From the NCBI RefSeq assembly GCF_015706575.1, contig NW_024037074.1:29749334-29813333 (forward strand): a stretch of DNA of 64,000 bases, in the 5' to 3' direction. Of this stretch, positions 36,917 through 48,763 are shown piece by piece. Every line of letters starts with the position of its first letter. Position 1 is the first letter of the stretch. A program made the translations under genes and the position numbers. The DNA comes from Patiria miniata (taxonomy: Eukaryota > Echinodermata > Asteroidea > Valvatida > Asterinidae). Under the pieces are notes generated by a model. That model had not been told where the DNA came from and did no database searches. It was given only the letters and a program-made list of their open reading frames with translations.

Positions 36917-38157
36917 TAATTATAGGGGCGTGTCCCCGCCTACCTAAGAATAGACCTGAAGTCCCTTTTCTAGAAACACACCTTTTCAATGCACTTATGT
37001 ATGGATGAGAGACATTTATTTGAAAACTTGGGCGGTGTCCGAGGACATGATTCTTATGACAAATGCTGACATTGTGAGCGTGGTAGATCCAGAAGGCATG
37101 ATCCTTCAACAAAAATGCATACCTAAGAGAACACAATCATAGTAGTGACTTTCTATAAGCTCGAGGACAATGCTTTGTGTTTCCCCTTTGTCCCTGTAAT
37201 ATAACACATCCTAACAGACTAAACAATAACGATCGAGGACCGTTTGTTACAAAAAATCACAAAAAAGTTCAGTGTTCTTTCAGCAAAACGAAAACAAATC
37301 ACATAAGGATGTGTGTGAATTGTTTTCGTTTTGCTGAAAGAACGCACACCTTTTTGTCATCCATGGACAGAACTTGAAAACGGTGGTTGTGTTTAAAACT
37401 CCGTAACATAAAAAATACATATGTGATGTGGATGATTCTTGTACTAACAGAAAGCTCATGAATTGGACTTTTATATTCTAGATTTTGAAAGTGCTACATG
37501 CAGCACTTCACTAAAACAATGGTCCCGACATTTGGGTTTCGGTTTTTTTTACTCACCCTGTAATGTGCGATTTAAGGAATCTGAACGTGCTACCAAAATA
37601 ATTTCAGTCGTGCAAACACCATTAACATTGATACTGATTTTTTTATAATTTAAATTGACCATTTTAATTTCATGCAAAGAATGAAACAAATCATGAATGC
37701 CTAATACGTGACAGACGTATCTCTCCAAAATAATACAAAATTAAACATTTGTAATGTTGCCTTTATTCAAACAACTATTTTAATGACCGCTTCTTCTGCT
37801 TCTACATTATCGTAGATCTACAACCAACGTTTGAAAAAGATGAAACGATAAAGAATGTATTATCTTTTTATCTACCGATATCGTTAATTTCAGTATTTTG
37901 TAAGCTGTAAGATTTGTTTTCAATATACACTAATTCAGCGTTAGCACTCAAACCATAAGTTATTCCAATACCGTATTACCGATCTGCGTATGCACTAATA
38001 AAATAACAAAATAATCAATTAAATTGTTTTAAAAACATTGAAAAAAATCACTTAGGCCTCCTCAATCATTTTTGTTTTTATTTTTAAACAAAAGAGCTAT
38101 TAAAAGTTCGGCAATGCGTATAATTTTGTGTATTATGCGTGGTTCAGTTATTTTTGT
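36917..38157. other. 3' flank of gene 3, with MITE fragment and poly(A) signal
   Basis: Bases 36920-37140 match 45720-45960 and 62390-62640 of other units. A truncated foldback MITE lies at ~37230-37562. A minus-strand AATAAA lies at 38077-38082, 76 nt below the gene 3 stop, a plausible poly(A) signal. The rest is AT-rich with no gene. Confidence 0.55.
37230..37562. mobile_element. TACAGGGT foldback MITE, truncated copy
   Basis: The right end ACCCTGTA (37555-37562) and the central hairpin (GTTCTTTCAGCAAAACGAAAACA at ~37279-37300 against TGTTTTCGTTTTGCTGAAAGAAC at ~37320-37343) match the full copies at 39787-40252 and 47925-48425. Most of the left arm is missing. Confidence 0.65.
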
Positions 38158-38952
38158 CTATGCGGGATAAAGGAGGAAGCCACTGAATGAGGTGTAGTCA
38201 TGATACACAGTACCGTACATAGTCAGATACACCGTGTCTTCTCGCTGCAGAACAAGCACGGCGTTCCCAGACACCTGCTCAGAGGGACCCGAATCATCGC
38301 TATGACCAGAGGCAACTATGTCCTCGTTCTCTCGGAGATGAACCCAAAGGCTGCTGCTGGAAGGTTTGAGCACCGAAAACATGAACACGTAGGTGCCCGG
38401 TACATTACAGGTGAACGTACCGGTTCCGAGATCGAAGCTGGTATCCGCCAGAAGCGTCTTGGTCTCCTGGAAGGGCAAACGGGTGCCGTGACTCGAAGAG
38501 GTGAATCTGCTCGTCCTCTTCACGTTGAATGCAACCCGCTGGTTGGAGACATCTGGAGTCTCCCCTGGCTTACCCTTTTGACCTTTAACACCAACTAAAC
38601 CCGGTGGACCTCTCGGTCCTATCTTGCCAGGGAGGCCAACCCCGTCGTCTCCTCTAGTTCCAGAGTTCCCAGGTGCTCCCCGCTCACCCATAGGGCCAAT
38701 AGGTCCCGTCTCACCTGTTTCACCCTTTGACCCCGGTGGGCCATTGGGTCCCACCTGTCCCACCTGTCCCACCGGTCCAGGCAGACCTGGTATGCCGGGT
38801 ATTGCCGCTGGTCCCTGGCAGCACATTTGACACACCTGAGTGGAAGGACCATCACCATCCGAGGGAACCGGCCCAGTAACGGAAGCTCGGAGCTTGACTG
38901 AGTTACCCAGAAGGAGGGCGATTGAAATAATGTTTAACCCCAAGATCTTCAT
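38158..38952 (-). CDS. Secreted collagen-like C1q-domain protein, copy 3 (CTRP-like)
   Basis: A 264-residue single-exon coding region, the shortest intact copy. It has a signal peptide (1-23), a Cys cluster C41/C44/C45 (CQMCC), Gly-X-Y repeats at about 47-131 and a C1q domain at about 137-264 ending [10 protein letters not shown] (A in place of E). The rod begins with a local triplet repeat (VGQVGQVGPNG) and lacks the GATGQTG segment found in copy 1 before VKGQKG. The variable head loop reads SGHSDDSGPSEQVS. The start is chosen because TTTTTTTTTCTGTGCAG, a strong acceptor, ends one base before ATG. The leader exons at 39418-39477 and 40396 and the promoter at ~40480 place the whole gene in under 2.4 kb, the most compact unit here. 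Function as for copy 1. Confidence 0.93.
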   Translation of the reverse strand: MKILGLNIISIALLLGNSVKLRASVTGPVPSDGDGPSTQVCQMCCQGPAAIPGIPGLPGPVGQVGQVGPNGPPGSKGETGETGPIGPMGERGAPGNSGTRGDDGVGLPGKIGPRGPPGLVGVKGQKGKPGETPDVSNQRVAFNVKRTSRFTSSSHGTRLPFQETKTLLADTSFDLGTGTFTCNVPGTYVFMFSVLKPSSSSLWVHLRENEDIVASGHSDDSGPSEQVSGNAVLVLQREDTVYLTMYGTVYHDYTSFSGFLLYPA

Positions 38953-39417
38953 GCTGCACAGAAAAAAAAATAGATAAAATTTAACAAAAAATCGAAGGAG
39001 AACGGGGCGAAAAGAGTTAATAAATAGGTAAAAGTAAAGAAAAATATTCAGTTATTTTTAGTATTTAACTACTGAATTAGTAAAAAGGTAATGAATTTCG
39101 CGGTCATTTGAGAAACCGTGCATAGCTAAAGATTTGAGAAAACATTATTCAGAAAATGTGTTCGCCGTGATGTTTAAGTGGCGAATCAGTGGACAAGGAA
39201 TTAAAACTTATTAAAAAGCGTCGTTTTTTGTTTAAATCGGTTGTCATGGCAACTTTGGGAAGCCAATTGAATAGCTTTTGTTATTATTTTGCATGCCGAT
39301 GAAACTTTTGAAAGGTCACCAAAGGTAATGCCGTCAAGCGAAGCGTTCCGGAAGTTGTTTATTTAATTTTTTTGGGGGGTATCAATATTAATATTAATTA
39401 AACATCCACACACCCAC

Positions 39418-39477
39418 CTCGATGGTTCGTTCTTGCAGATCAGGTCCAAGAAGAGATCACAAGGAGCTCAGTGTAGG
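39418..39477 (-). other. Non-coding exon 3 (5' UTR) of gene 3
   Basis: Minus strand: acceptor GGTATGTTTTTCAG, 60-nt exon, donor GTGGGTGTG. Near-identical to 47789-47848 in gene 4 (shared CTCCTTGTGATCTCTTCTTG). No counterpart was found in genes 1 and 2. Confidence 0.7.
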
Positions 39478-39786
39478 CTGAAAAACATACCAACGAAAAC
39501 CGGTAACGTTTACACATTAGTAAATAAGGGCTCAATATTAATTGTATTATTAATTGATAGATACAAAAGCGAGATCCTTTTTCATTTTGATAAATCGTCA
39601 ATTTGAATGTCAATTTGAAGAACTGTGCCGGAAATACCTGATGTTTGTACTTCAAATAAAGAGTTGTGCTAACATGGATAGTACGCGTGGGGGAACTTTC
39701 AACGCAATTTTTTCAACAAGTGATTCCGCGTTAGAACGGCATGCCTTTCTGCCTGGCATTCGAAACAATGGAAATATCAAGCCTAA

Positions 39787-40252
39787 TGCAGGGTGTGTAA
39801 AAAAAAAACGAAACCCAAATTATGTCGGGACCATTGTTTAAGTGAAGTTCTGCATGTATCCCTTTCACAATCTAGGATACGAAAGTCCAATTCATCAGCT
39901 TTCTTCAGAATAATTCAAATCACTTATGTACTTTTCAAGTTACGGAATTTTAAACACAACCACACTTTTAAAGTTCTGTCCACGGATCACAAGAAGGTAA
40001 GTGTTCTTTCAGAAAAACAAAAACAAATTACATACAGATGTGTGTGTGTGAATTTTTTTCGTTTTGCTGAAAGAATGGACACCTTTTTGTAATCCGTGGA
40101 CAGAACTTAAAACGATGGTTGTGTTTAAAATTCCGTTACTTGAAAAGTACATAAGTGATTTGAATGATTCTTGTACTAAACGAAAGCTTATGAATTGGGC
40201 TGCAGAACTTTACTAAACAATTTGGGTTTCGCTTTTATTGATTTACCCTGTA
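39787..40252. mobile_element. TACAGGGT foldback MITE in gene 3 intron
   Basis: Left end TGCAGGGTG, right end ACCCTGTA. Arms of ~200 bp pair along most of their length (CGAAACCCAAATT...AATTTGGGTTTCG; AGTTCTGTCCACGGATCAC...ATCCGTGGACAGAACT; CACTTATGTACTTTTCAAG in both arms, inverted). It fits a mariner-like, TA-targeting MITE. It sits between exon 3 and exon 1. Confidence 0.78.
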
Positions 40253-40395
40253 CACGCTCGTTGTTCGGAAAATAATTGTGTCGGCAACAATAATCAGAAT
40301 CTAAATACGACGCTGATTCAAACACTATTTGCAAACAGGCAACAACTTCAACAAGTGTATTTGTTCACGGAAAAATCAATGTTTCAAAGACTCAC

Positions 40396-40480
40396 CGAGT
40401 AAATGCCGTTATTGTCGTTCTAGCAATCAGTTCTCGCTAGCTCTCGGGTTGTCGTCTGAAGGTGAAATTGAGCTGCGTCG
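40396..40480 (-). other. Non-coding exon 1 (5' UTR) of gene 3
   Basis: Ends GGCATTTACTCG before donor GTGAGTCTTTG (GT at 40394-40395). Homologous to exon 1 of the other copies. The 5' end is estimated from the TATA-like position. Confidence 0.66.
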
Positions 40481-40950
40481 TTGTGAGGGGTGAAGCGGCC
40501 ACTACTGGCTTAAATCTTACAGTCGATTTCCTGAGCAGTGACTGGCCTGGTTTGTGATTGGCCCATGCGGGCTGTCGTCAATCTCAAATCACTGACTTTG
40601 CTTGATATTAATGAGACGGAAGATAATGTTATTGCCGTTGAGGATTTACACTCACAATCAAAACGTGTACCACCGACACTGAAATAGCTCCATCTTATTG
40701 GTGGATATTGTATGGATGTCGGTGACACATCTAAAATACGTGATTTATGATTGACACTCACAACCTGTCGATCACAGACCACTCACTTATGATCACCGAC
40801 TTGTTGGGCGAAACACTCAGATAGGTGGATTGAAACATGACGTACCCCGGCCGTGGTTTAGTCGGATGTTCGTTGCGCTTGGTGCTATTGAATTGCATGC
40901 ATATGGACGAACCCGTGTACGTGATCACTGTACACTCGCAAGGCCGCTTC
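40481..40950 (-). promoter_or_regulatory. Promoter of C1q-like gene 3
   Basis: Same order as the other copies: a degenerate TATA-like GATTTAAGC (40508-40516), CAGTCACTGCTCAGGAAAT, CCAAT (40557-40561) and the ATCTTATTGG block near 40692. The E-box position reads TACGTG instead of CACGTG (~40737). The weak TATA box and altered E-box may mean lower or different expression (inference). Confidence 0.68.
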
Positions 40951-42100
40951 AATGGAAAAAAAAACGGTTATGCACGCTATTGTACAAAGCAACTGCCCCG
41001 TGACGGAATAGCTGAACAATAGCTAGTATACGCTTTCGCCATCGAAGGGGGCCATCGTGACAAAATTGATTGTTTCCAAACTTTGTGCATATGAACATAT
41101 GCATATGAACATCCTACAAGTGCTGTAGTCTTCAATTAGGAAGTTAGCACTTCAATTATGAAGTTAGCACTCAATTGGGAGAAGAAGAAGAACTTTTGGT
41201 GTTATCTTAGCGCAGTTATGCTAGAACTGATTTCGGGAGAAAAAAAATCTGCCAAGTCTGCCAACAGACAATTGTTGTGCTAGATATAATTTTTCTTCAC
41301 GAACGAATCCCTTTGCAAATTCAAAACGAGGGGGGCAGTGAAGGTGGGAAGGGGAGGTAGGGGACGGGGAGCGGTAGGGAAGGGTGGCTTCACAACATCT
41401 TCACACAGACCCACGATTGGACACACAATTTTGCCTACAGGACAACGATTTAGCCGACCAAAACTAATGGGTGGTGTCACGATCCCACACCCCTCCATCG
41501 ACGCCCGTGAAATTACCTCCCTCCAACGGTGGAACTATGTACATTGTCAATTCAGACTTCAGATACTTAAGTTTTGAATTGATTGGCACTGCTTGAATGT
41601 AACTTGATGAGGTACCCAACAATGGCGTAAGTGAACTACCACAATGACACAGTTGGATACAGCAAAGTGTAACATGTAATGGGTTTGTAAAGGAAGTTTG
41701 ACATGTCCGCATTTCCGGAATAGGTCTCTTCAAGTTATGACCAACTTCCGCATAGCGATTCACCGGGGATAGGTTTAATAAATTACACCAGCATGTTATA
41801 TTCTGGATTTATTGACCACCATGACTTACCAGCTAATATATTAAAATCAAAACCATGATTGGTTCATATATTTCGCAGCTCAATTTGATTCTTGTCCAGC
41901 AGTACAGGGAAATGAACGTCCGGACAACGACAGAGGGCGCAACGTGACAACAGCTCCGTCGGGATGCACTTCTGCATTAAATTTCCTATAGACACAAGTG
42001 TAAAATGCCCATACTTCAAAATTCTTTAAAAAACACACGCAGAACTCTCACATGTATTTAAGCTGCACAGAAAAAAATCAACATGTCATCTTTCATTTTT
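40951..42100. other. Upstream region of gene 3, paralogous to gene 4 upstream
   Basis: Bases 41280-42060 align with 51800-52510 (CTTCACGAACGAATCCCTTTG, CAGGACAACGATTTAGCCGA, GACCAACTTCCGCATAGCG, CAGAGGGCGCAACGTGAC). A purine-rich G block lies at 41330-41385. No gene is seen. Confidence 0.6.
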
Positions 42101-45100
42101 TTATTCCTTTTTAGTAGGTTGATCATTGCCTTTTGAGAGATTTTCATCCGAAAAAGACGACCCTATTATCACCAAAGCAGAAAAGTAGGTATCTTGAAAA
42201 CTGGTCCCTCCACAACATGGAGAAATAGTGACATTATTTTTCAGCAATGCCGTAGTCAATTGAGTGTGATAGGCCGTCTGACAAGGATTGTGCACAATTA
42301 CAAACCGCAGCGCTTGGGGTTTTGTGTAGAATGATTAGGGGAACACTTTTTTTTTGCTGTAATGTGTCAGTAATATAAACACTACTCACATTGACAGAAA
42401 CCGTGAAAGAAGAATTTGTTATTATTTAAAGAGTTGCAGCGTAAGCCTCGGACACTCCGTCTTATCATCATCAATTGCTTCCAAAAGAGGGCGCGCTGCA
42501 TCAACACTGCTCACCGTGCGCCGACTTCTGGCCAGTCGCGATGTAAACACACAGTTATTGCAAGCAAATACACACTTGTATGAGTGGTCCAGGCCGCTAA
42601 GTCTCATCATTATTTAAGGCACACACACTCGTTCAAGAGCACATTATAAGTGATCACTTAAAGGTTAGATTTTACTGTGCTTTTGTTTATGTCAGTACCC
42701 TTGCCAGATAATAGTTTGTCTTAAGTGATCACTCAATGATGAGACTTTAAGATGCTGTATGGTCAGAATGTTAAATTTAATTGCATGATTGAAAGCGATA
42801 ACCCCATATTGTTATATTTCTAATTAGTAAAAATTGGCGTATAGATACAAAAGAACAATGTTAATGTAACTTTGTTCCTAGTGCCAGTCGGATAGAGTGT
42901 TTTTTTCTTCATAATTTCAAATTCAAACGATTGAAATTCGTGTACAAAACCCATAAGAGCTGTTGCTGAAAAGTTTAAGTACAAACAAAGAAATGAGGAT
43001 CGGAGACAATAGCTAGGGGGTCATCGATTGCCGATTTTTACAAAGGTGTGTGTGTGTGGGGGGGGGGGGAAGACGGTTTGATCCGATGGCCCTTCGGCCT
43101 CCCCTCCTCCAGGTCCAAAAGGCGTGTGGGCGGGTGATATCCCCATCCCCACCCCTCAGATTTAAGGCCCGGTCGACGACGGCAACGGGTGTGTAGCTTA
43201 GTCCGCGGTTGAGATCTGCGGCATGGGATCTAACGTGATGATGAAGGACGATTGGGACTGTGGAATGTCCTGTGAGGTGTTCAGGGTCACAGTCAAGGCC
43301 GGAGTCTAACAGTGAACTAAAGCAAATGGAAATGTGCCTTGCCAGTCTGGCTTAGTGCTGGAGTACTCGAGCTGAGTTTTTGCATAATATTGCAACTCGC
43401 AGGTTTGATTCAGTCTTTGAAATCTGCGGCCTGATATTTTTTACTTGTTCTCAAAAAAAATGGGTGTGGGCAGAATGGGAGGGAAAGGAGATAAATCAGG
43501 GGGAAGGGAGAAGGGGGAGGCGCACATCACTTACAACGGCAATGACTGCGGAGTATAGTTTCAGTCGTTGCGGAACGGTACTGGACGTGGGGGCGCACAA
43601 TTCAAGCGTCTCTTTAACGAGGTATCCAAAATTGGGTGGGAGAAAAATCAAAACGTAGGTGGGGAGATGAACCCTCTCCCACCCCCACTTCCGCCAACTA
43701 TGAAAGTAATTGTCCAGCTGTTTATATTGAACGGATTGCCGACAAGACCACTTTGCAACTCGGGCGATTCACAATGCATTGCGCCACCAAGAGTTTGCCA
43801 AGGAAAGTTACTTTTTCCTAGTGCATTGTGGGAGATGGTCGACAAATTCGCAGCGTGGGCATTTGAAATTGTAAGTATTTCAGGTCAGTACTTTTGCAGG
43901 CGTACGATTCGAGGATCTGTTTGGCCTTTTCTTTAATTTTTATCAGTACGGTGTTGTTGTAAGGTGGCAGAACGCTATGCCCCATCTATAACTTTTTACC
44001 TCAAGTTGTCTATTGACACTCATTCAAATGGGCCATGTATTGTCGACCGTAAACTTGAACAATTGACTCTCCATCATGGGCAAACTCTTGGTGGCGCACT
44101 GCATTGTGAATCACCCGAATCAAATGAGCTGGGTGTCTCACCCCTCTCCCACCCCCACTGAAGCGAACCCCCTGCCCCTGAGAGCTAGTTGGTCAGACAG
44201 GTCCGTAAGCTGAGCTTAGCTTAGCTTTTAAATAAGTGTCAACCACCCCGCGATAATCTCTGTGAACGTCCCCTCCCCTAAATCAAACTAAATCCCACCC
44301 ACGTTAAATCCCAACGCTTCTACCCATATCTTTACCATAAACCATAGTCCAGCCTACCCCCTGCAACCCACGCCAACCCATATTCGCTCCCCCCCCCACT
44401 CAACCCGACCCACCTCGTCCCCCACCCACCCTTAATAACCCATCCACCTTCAATCCCACCCATCCTCAAACCCCATCCACCATCAAGCCAATCCCCGCCA
44501 GACCTTAACCCCATTCTGCCCTGCAAGGAATAGAAACAAATATCGAAACGCTCAAACTCCGACTCTTTTTGCAATAATTTGTTTACTATCACAGCTATAA
44601 CGATAACTCTAACAGAGATTTAACATGAGTACTTGCACGAAAGTTGTTAACTAGAGCAGATTTGTGATGGTATCGTTTCATGACATCATCAAACGATTCA
44701 AGTATAAGTATTGGAAAATTGTCTTCAAAAATAGAGTGTTATGAAAGTGTTTGGAATCGCTAAGTGTGAATATATCTCTTCTCTCTTTGTAACTTTTTTC
44801 AGACAGGTCCGTAAGCCGAGCTTAGCTGAGCTTGAAATCAATGGTCGCACTTTCGTACTCATTGTCAACCACTCCACGATAATCCCTATGAAGTCCCCGC
44901 CCCTAAATCAAACTAGATCTCACCCACGTTAAATCCCAACGCTTCTACCCATATCTAGACCTTAAACCATAGTCCTGCCTGCAACCCACGCCAACCCTTT
45001 ACTTGTTCACCCACTCAACCCGGCCCACCTCGTCCCCCACCCACCCTTAATAACCCATCCACCCTCAATCCAACCCATCCTCAAACCCCATCCACCACCA

Positions 45101-46260
45101 AGCCAATCTGCGCCAGACCTTAACCCCAGCCTCAAAATTCAAGTTGTTTTATCCTGACCTGCAAGAAATAGAAGCAAATATTCGAACGCACAAACTTCGA
45201 CTCTGTGTGGATTAATTTATTGACTACAGCAGCTATAACGATAAATCTAACAAAGATTAAACATGAGTACTTGTACGAAAGTTGTTAACTAGAGCAGATT
45301 TTGGATGGTATCGTTTCATGACATCATCAAACGATTCAAGTATACGTCTTGGAAAATTCTTCTTGAAAAAATAGTGTGTTATGAAAGTGTTTGGAACCAC
45401 TAAGTGTGAATATATCTCTTCTCTCTTTGTAACTTTTTTCTCTATACTTTCCTTTGTAGCTCGCACCTTGAGCACCTCGAATGACTTTGAGTGGACTTGT
45501 GATGGGCTATACCCATAAAAAATGGTATTAAATCGTAAGGAACTATGTTTTTATAAGAATTAACCTCAAATGAACTACAATTACAAAAGAACTACTTAAA
45601 ATATGGCAAGTAAAAAAAACCAAGAAATAATTAATTGAATTATGAAATTTGAAATATTATGGGTCATGTGGTGCAATTCAAAAAGCAAGCTTTGGAAAAA
45701 TAATAATAATAGTTTGTATTTGGGCGTGTCTCCGCCCATCTCATGAAAAGCCATTGTTACAACCCCTTAACCGGAAACACACCTTTTTCAATTAACAGAA
45801 GTTTGGATGAGAGACGTTTCATTGGGAAATCAGTATTGAGTCTGAGGACATGTTTCACAGGACAAATGCTGGCATTGTGATTACACGTGAATCCAGAGGG
45901 CCAGATATTACCACAAAACGTAGACAGCTATAAAGAGAACGTACGCAATCCGCAACGATGCGCACACCGATCCGTGCACTGTCAGCGCATATTATCGTGT
46001 AACCAAAACGATTGTACTCGTCAATGAAAATAAAGTTTACACATTATCGTTACATTGATATGCTTATCTAATTACACTTTGACCTTTTAAGCTGATCTTC
46101 GGATGCCTGGTCAGATTTGTAATCGATTTTATGCACAGAATTAAACAGTGACAAGAATGCATGTGTATAATACTGAAATATCAATGTATGTTTGACAGTC
46201 TATGTAATATTTACCCCAACAACACGAGATTTTACATTCTCTAATGACCATTTTTCTAAT
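42101..46260. repeat. Unit 3/4 spacer, duplicated at 60180-62940
   Basis: Aligns with 60180-62940 (CACAATTACAAACCGCAGCG, GCGCCACCAAGAGTTTGCCA, the CCCA-rich block, GGGCGTGTCTCCGCCCATCT). A tandem duplication inside it, 44195-44799 and 44800-45440, is single-copy in the 60-62 kb version. A GT8-G9 run lies near 43045-43070, and CCCA-rich tracts at 44270-44520 and 44890-45130. No gene is seen. Confidence 0.7.
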
Positions 46261-46505
46261 TGTACACTACATTCAAATATGCTAGTAATTATATGTTCAG
46301 TATTAGTATGTCGATTTTTTAAGAGCCCTATGTTTTTACACACTGCTAAAGTATCGAAATATTCGACTATTATTACTTTAATAACATTGAAATAATTTTG
46401 ATTTACACCTGCTCATTGGTTATTTGTTTCCGGTAAACGAAGGAGCGATTGGAACTTCGGCCTCGCGTGTGATCGTGTATGTATTATGCGTGGTTACATG
46501 TTTGT

Positions 46506-47337
46506 CTATTCGGGGTAAAGGAGGAAACCGCTGAATGAGGTGTAGTGAAAAGTGGATTGACTATACGCCGTACCGTGTAAAGTCAGATACACCGTGTCTG
46601 CTCGCTGCAGAACCAGCACCGCACTTGCAGATAGTTGGTCACGTGAACTTTCATTATTGCTAAAGGTAGAGACCACCTTGTCGTTGTTTCTGACAAGATA
46701 AACGGTAAGATTGCTGGTGTCGTACTTTTTGAGCACAGAAAACGTAAACACGTACGTTCCAGGCATATAGCAGGTGAATGTACCTGTCTCGAGATCGAAG
46801 CTGGTACCAGGCTGTAGCGTCTCGGTCTGCTGGAAGGGCAAACGGGTGTTGTCACTCGTAGAGGTATCCGAGTTGCTCGTCCTTACAACCGTGAATGCTA
46901 CCCGCTGGTTGGAGTCGTCTGGTGTCACCCCTGGCTCACCCTTTTGACCTTTGACACCAGTCAGCCCGGTTGTTCCAACATTACCTGGTATACCTCTCGG
47001 ACCTATCTTGCCGGGCAGACCAATCCCATCGTCACCCTTCGACCCAGTGTTCCCAGGTGCTCCCCGCTCTCCCAAAGGGCCAATCGGGCCGATCTCCCCT
47101 TGCTGACCTGCATCGCCCTTTGACCCCAGTTCACCATAAGGCCCCATCGGTCCTGCTGGCCCAGGCAGACCTGGTATGCCGGGTATTGCAGCAGGCCCCC
47201 TTGCAGCACTGCTGACACACCTGAGACGCAGGACCATCACCGTCCGAGGGAACCGGCCCAGTAACGGAAGCTCGGAGCTTGACAGAGTTACCAAGAAGAA
47301 GGGCGACTGAAATAATGTTTAACCACAAAATCTTCAT
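46506..47337 (-). CDS. Collagen-like C1q-domain protein, copy 4, frameshifted
   Basis: The reading frame is broken by one extra base in a C5 run at 47196-47200 (other copies have CCC there). Residues 1-47 in the first frame give the signal peptide, [12 protein letters not shown] linker and CQQCC Cys cluster. The second frame carries GPAAIPGIPG, the Gly-X-Y rod and a complete C1q domain ending [10 protein letters not shown]. The span is 832 nt, one more than 277 codons. Read as given, the product stops ~21 residues after the shift and loses rod and head. Everything else looks functional: acceptor TTTTTTTCTGTGCAG one base before ATG, two leader exons, and the promoter. It is either a young pseudogene or polymorphic null, or a base-calling error in a homopolymer. 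Variable head loop: STFSNNESSRDQLS. Confidence 0.85.
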
Positions 47338-47788
47338 GCTGCACAGAAAAAAATTAATGAAATAAAAAAAGATGAAAGAGAACGGGGTAAAAAGAGTTAA
47401 GAAATAGGTAAAAGTACAGACAAATGTTCAGTAATCTTTTCTTTTAAATTACTGAATAAGTCAAAAAGTAATGAATTTTTGCGGTAATATGAAAAACCGT
47501 GCACAGCTATGGAGATTTGAGAAATCATTATTCAGATAATGTGTTCGCCATGATATATAAGTGGCAATTCAGTGGACACGGAATTAAACCTTGAACAAGC
47601 GTAGTTTGAATCGGTTGCCAAGGGTAACCCGTTGAATATATTTTGTTATTATTTTGCCTGCCGATGAAAGTTAGAAAGGTCACCAAAGTCCATGCCGATC
47701 AAGCGAAGCTTTCCGTAGCTTTTTTTTTTTTGGGGGGGGGTGTGGGTGGTTTCAATATCAACCATAAATTAAACATCACCACACCCAC
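47338..47788 (-). other. Last intron of gene 4
   Basis: Paralogous to 38953-39417 of gene 3 (shared AATGAATTT.GCGGT, AGAAA..ATTATTCAGA.AATGTGTTCGCC). Contains a T11-G8 junction near 47720-47740. No gene is seen. Confidence 0.6.
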
Positions 47789-47848
47789 CTCTATGGTTCG
47801 TTCTTGAAGATCAGGTCCAAGAAGAGATCACAAGGAGTTCAGTGTAGG
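47789..47848 (-). other. Non-coding exon 3 (5' UTR) of gene 4
   Basis: Minus strand: acceptor GGTATGTTTTTTTAG, 60-nt exon, donor GTGGGTGTG (GT at 47787-47788). Homologous to 39418-39477 of gene 3 with only a few differences. Confidence 0.7.
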
Positions 47849-47924
47849 CTAAAAAAACATACCAACGAAGACCGGTTACGTGTACACTTTAGTAAGGAAT
47901 CAATAAAATTGTATTATCAATTAA

Positions 47925-48425
47925 TACAGGGTGGGAGTCATAAGGAGCGAAACCCAAATGCCGGGACCATTGTTGTAGTGAAGTTGTGTATGTAGCGCCT
48001 CCAGAGTCTTGGATATGAAAGCCTAATTAATAAGGTTTATTTTAGTGGAGGAATCGTTCAAATCACATACGTACTTTATTTTAAGTACCGTTTTAAAGTT
48101 CTGTCCACGGATCACAAGAAGGTAGGTGTTGTTTCAGCAAGACGAAAACAAATAACAGACAGAAATGTGTGAATTGTTTTCGTTTTGCTGAAGGAACGCA
48201 CACCTTTTTTTGTGATCCGTGGACAGAACTTTAAAACGGTAATTGTGTTTAAAATTCCGTAACTTGCGAAGTACATAAGTGATTTAGATTTTTCTTGTAC
48301 TAACAGATGGCTTATGAATAGGACTTTCGTGATCATATCATATATTTTGAAAGTGCTACATGCAGAAACTTCAATTAAACAATAGTCCCGACATTTGGGT
48401 TTCGCTTTTGTTGACTTACCCTGTA
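47925..48425. mobile_element. TACAGGGT foldback MITE in gene 4 intron
   Basis: Left end TACAGGGTG, right end TTACCCTGTA, both abutting TA. Arms pair over most of the element (GCGAAACCCAAATGCCGGGAC against GTCCCGACATTTGGGTTTCGC; AGTTCTGTCCACGGATCACA against TGTGATCCGTGGACAGAACT). Length 501 bp, the most complete of three copies. Confidence 0.82.
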
Positions 48426-48763
48426 TATGACATAGCGAGATTCATTTTCATGTTGATGAATAGTCACTTTGAATGTCAATTTGAAAACCTCGGCCGGAAA
48501 TACCTGATGTTTGGAATTGAAATAAAGAGTTGTGCTCACCTTCAAAAAGTTATAATTTACACAGAATATCGTAAAACTCAGGCAAAATTATATGGTAGGT
48601 GTAGGGGAGGGATCCAAAAATTTCTCTCTTTTATTTTTTCATGGAGTTAAGGTTTCTGTCATAATTTTACCAAAATAAATGCATAGAAACTAGTCTTCTA
48701 ACGAATCATCGCTCTTTTCTGATGCTTGATTGGGTAAATGCCACAGTTTCAACAGACACTCAC

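Noticed and set aside
38200..38598. 132-codon open frame antisense to gene 3
   Set aside because: It is the complement of the conserved C1q coding exon; purifying constraint on the minus strand explains the lack of stops.
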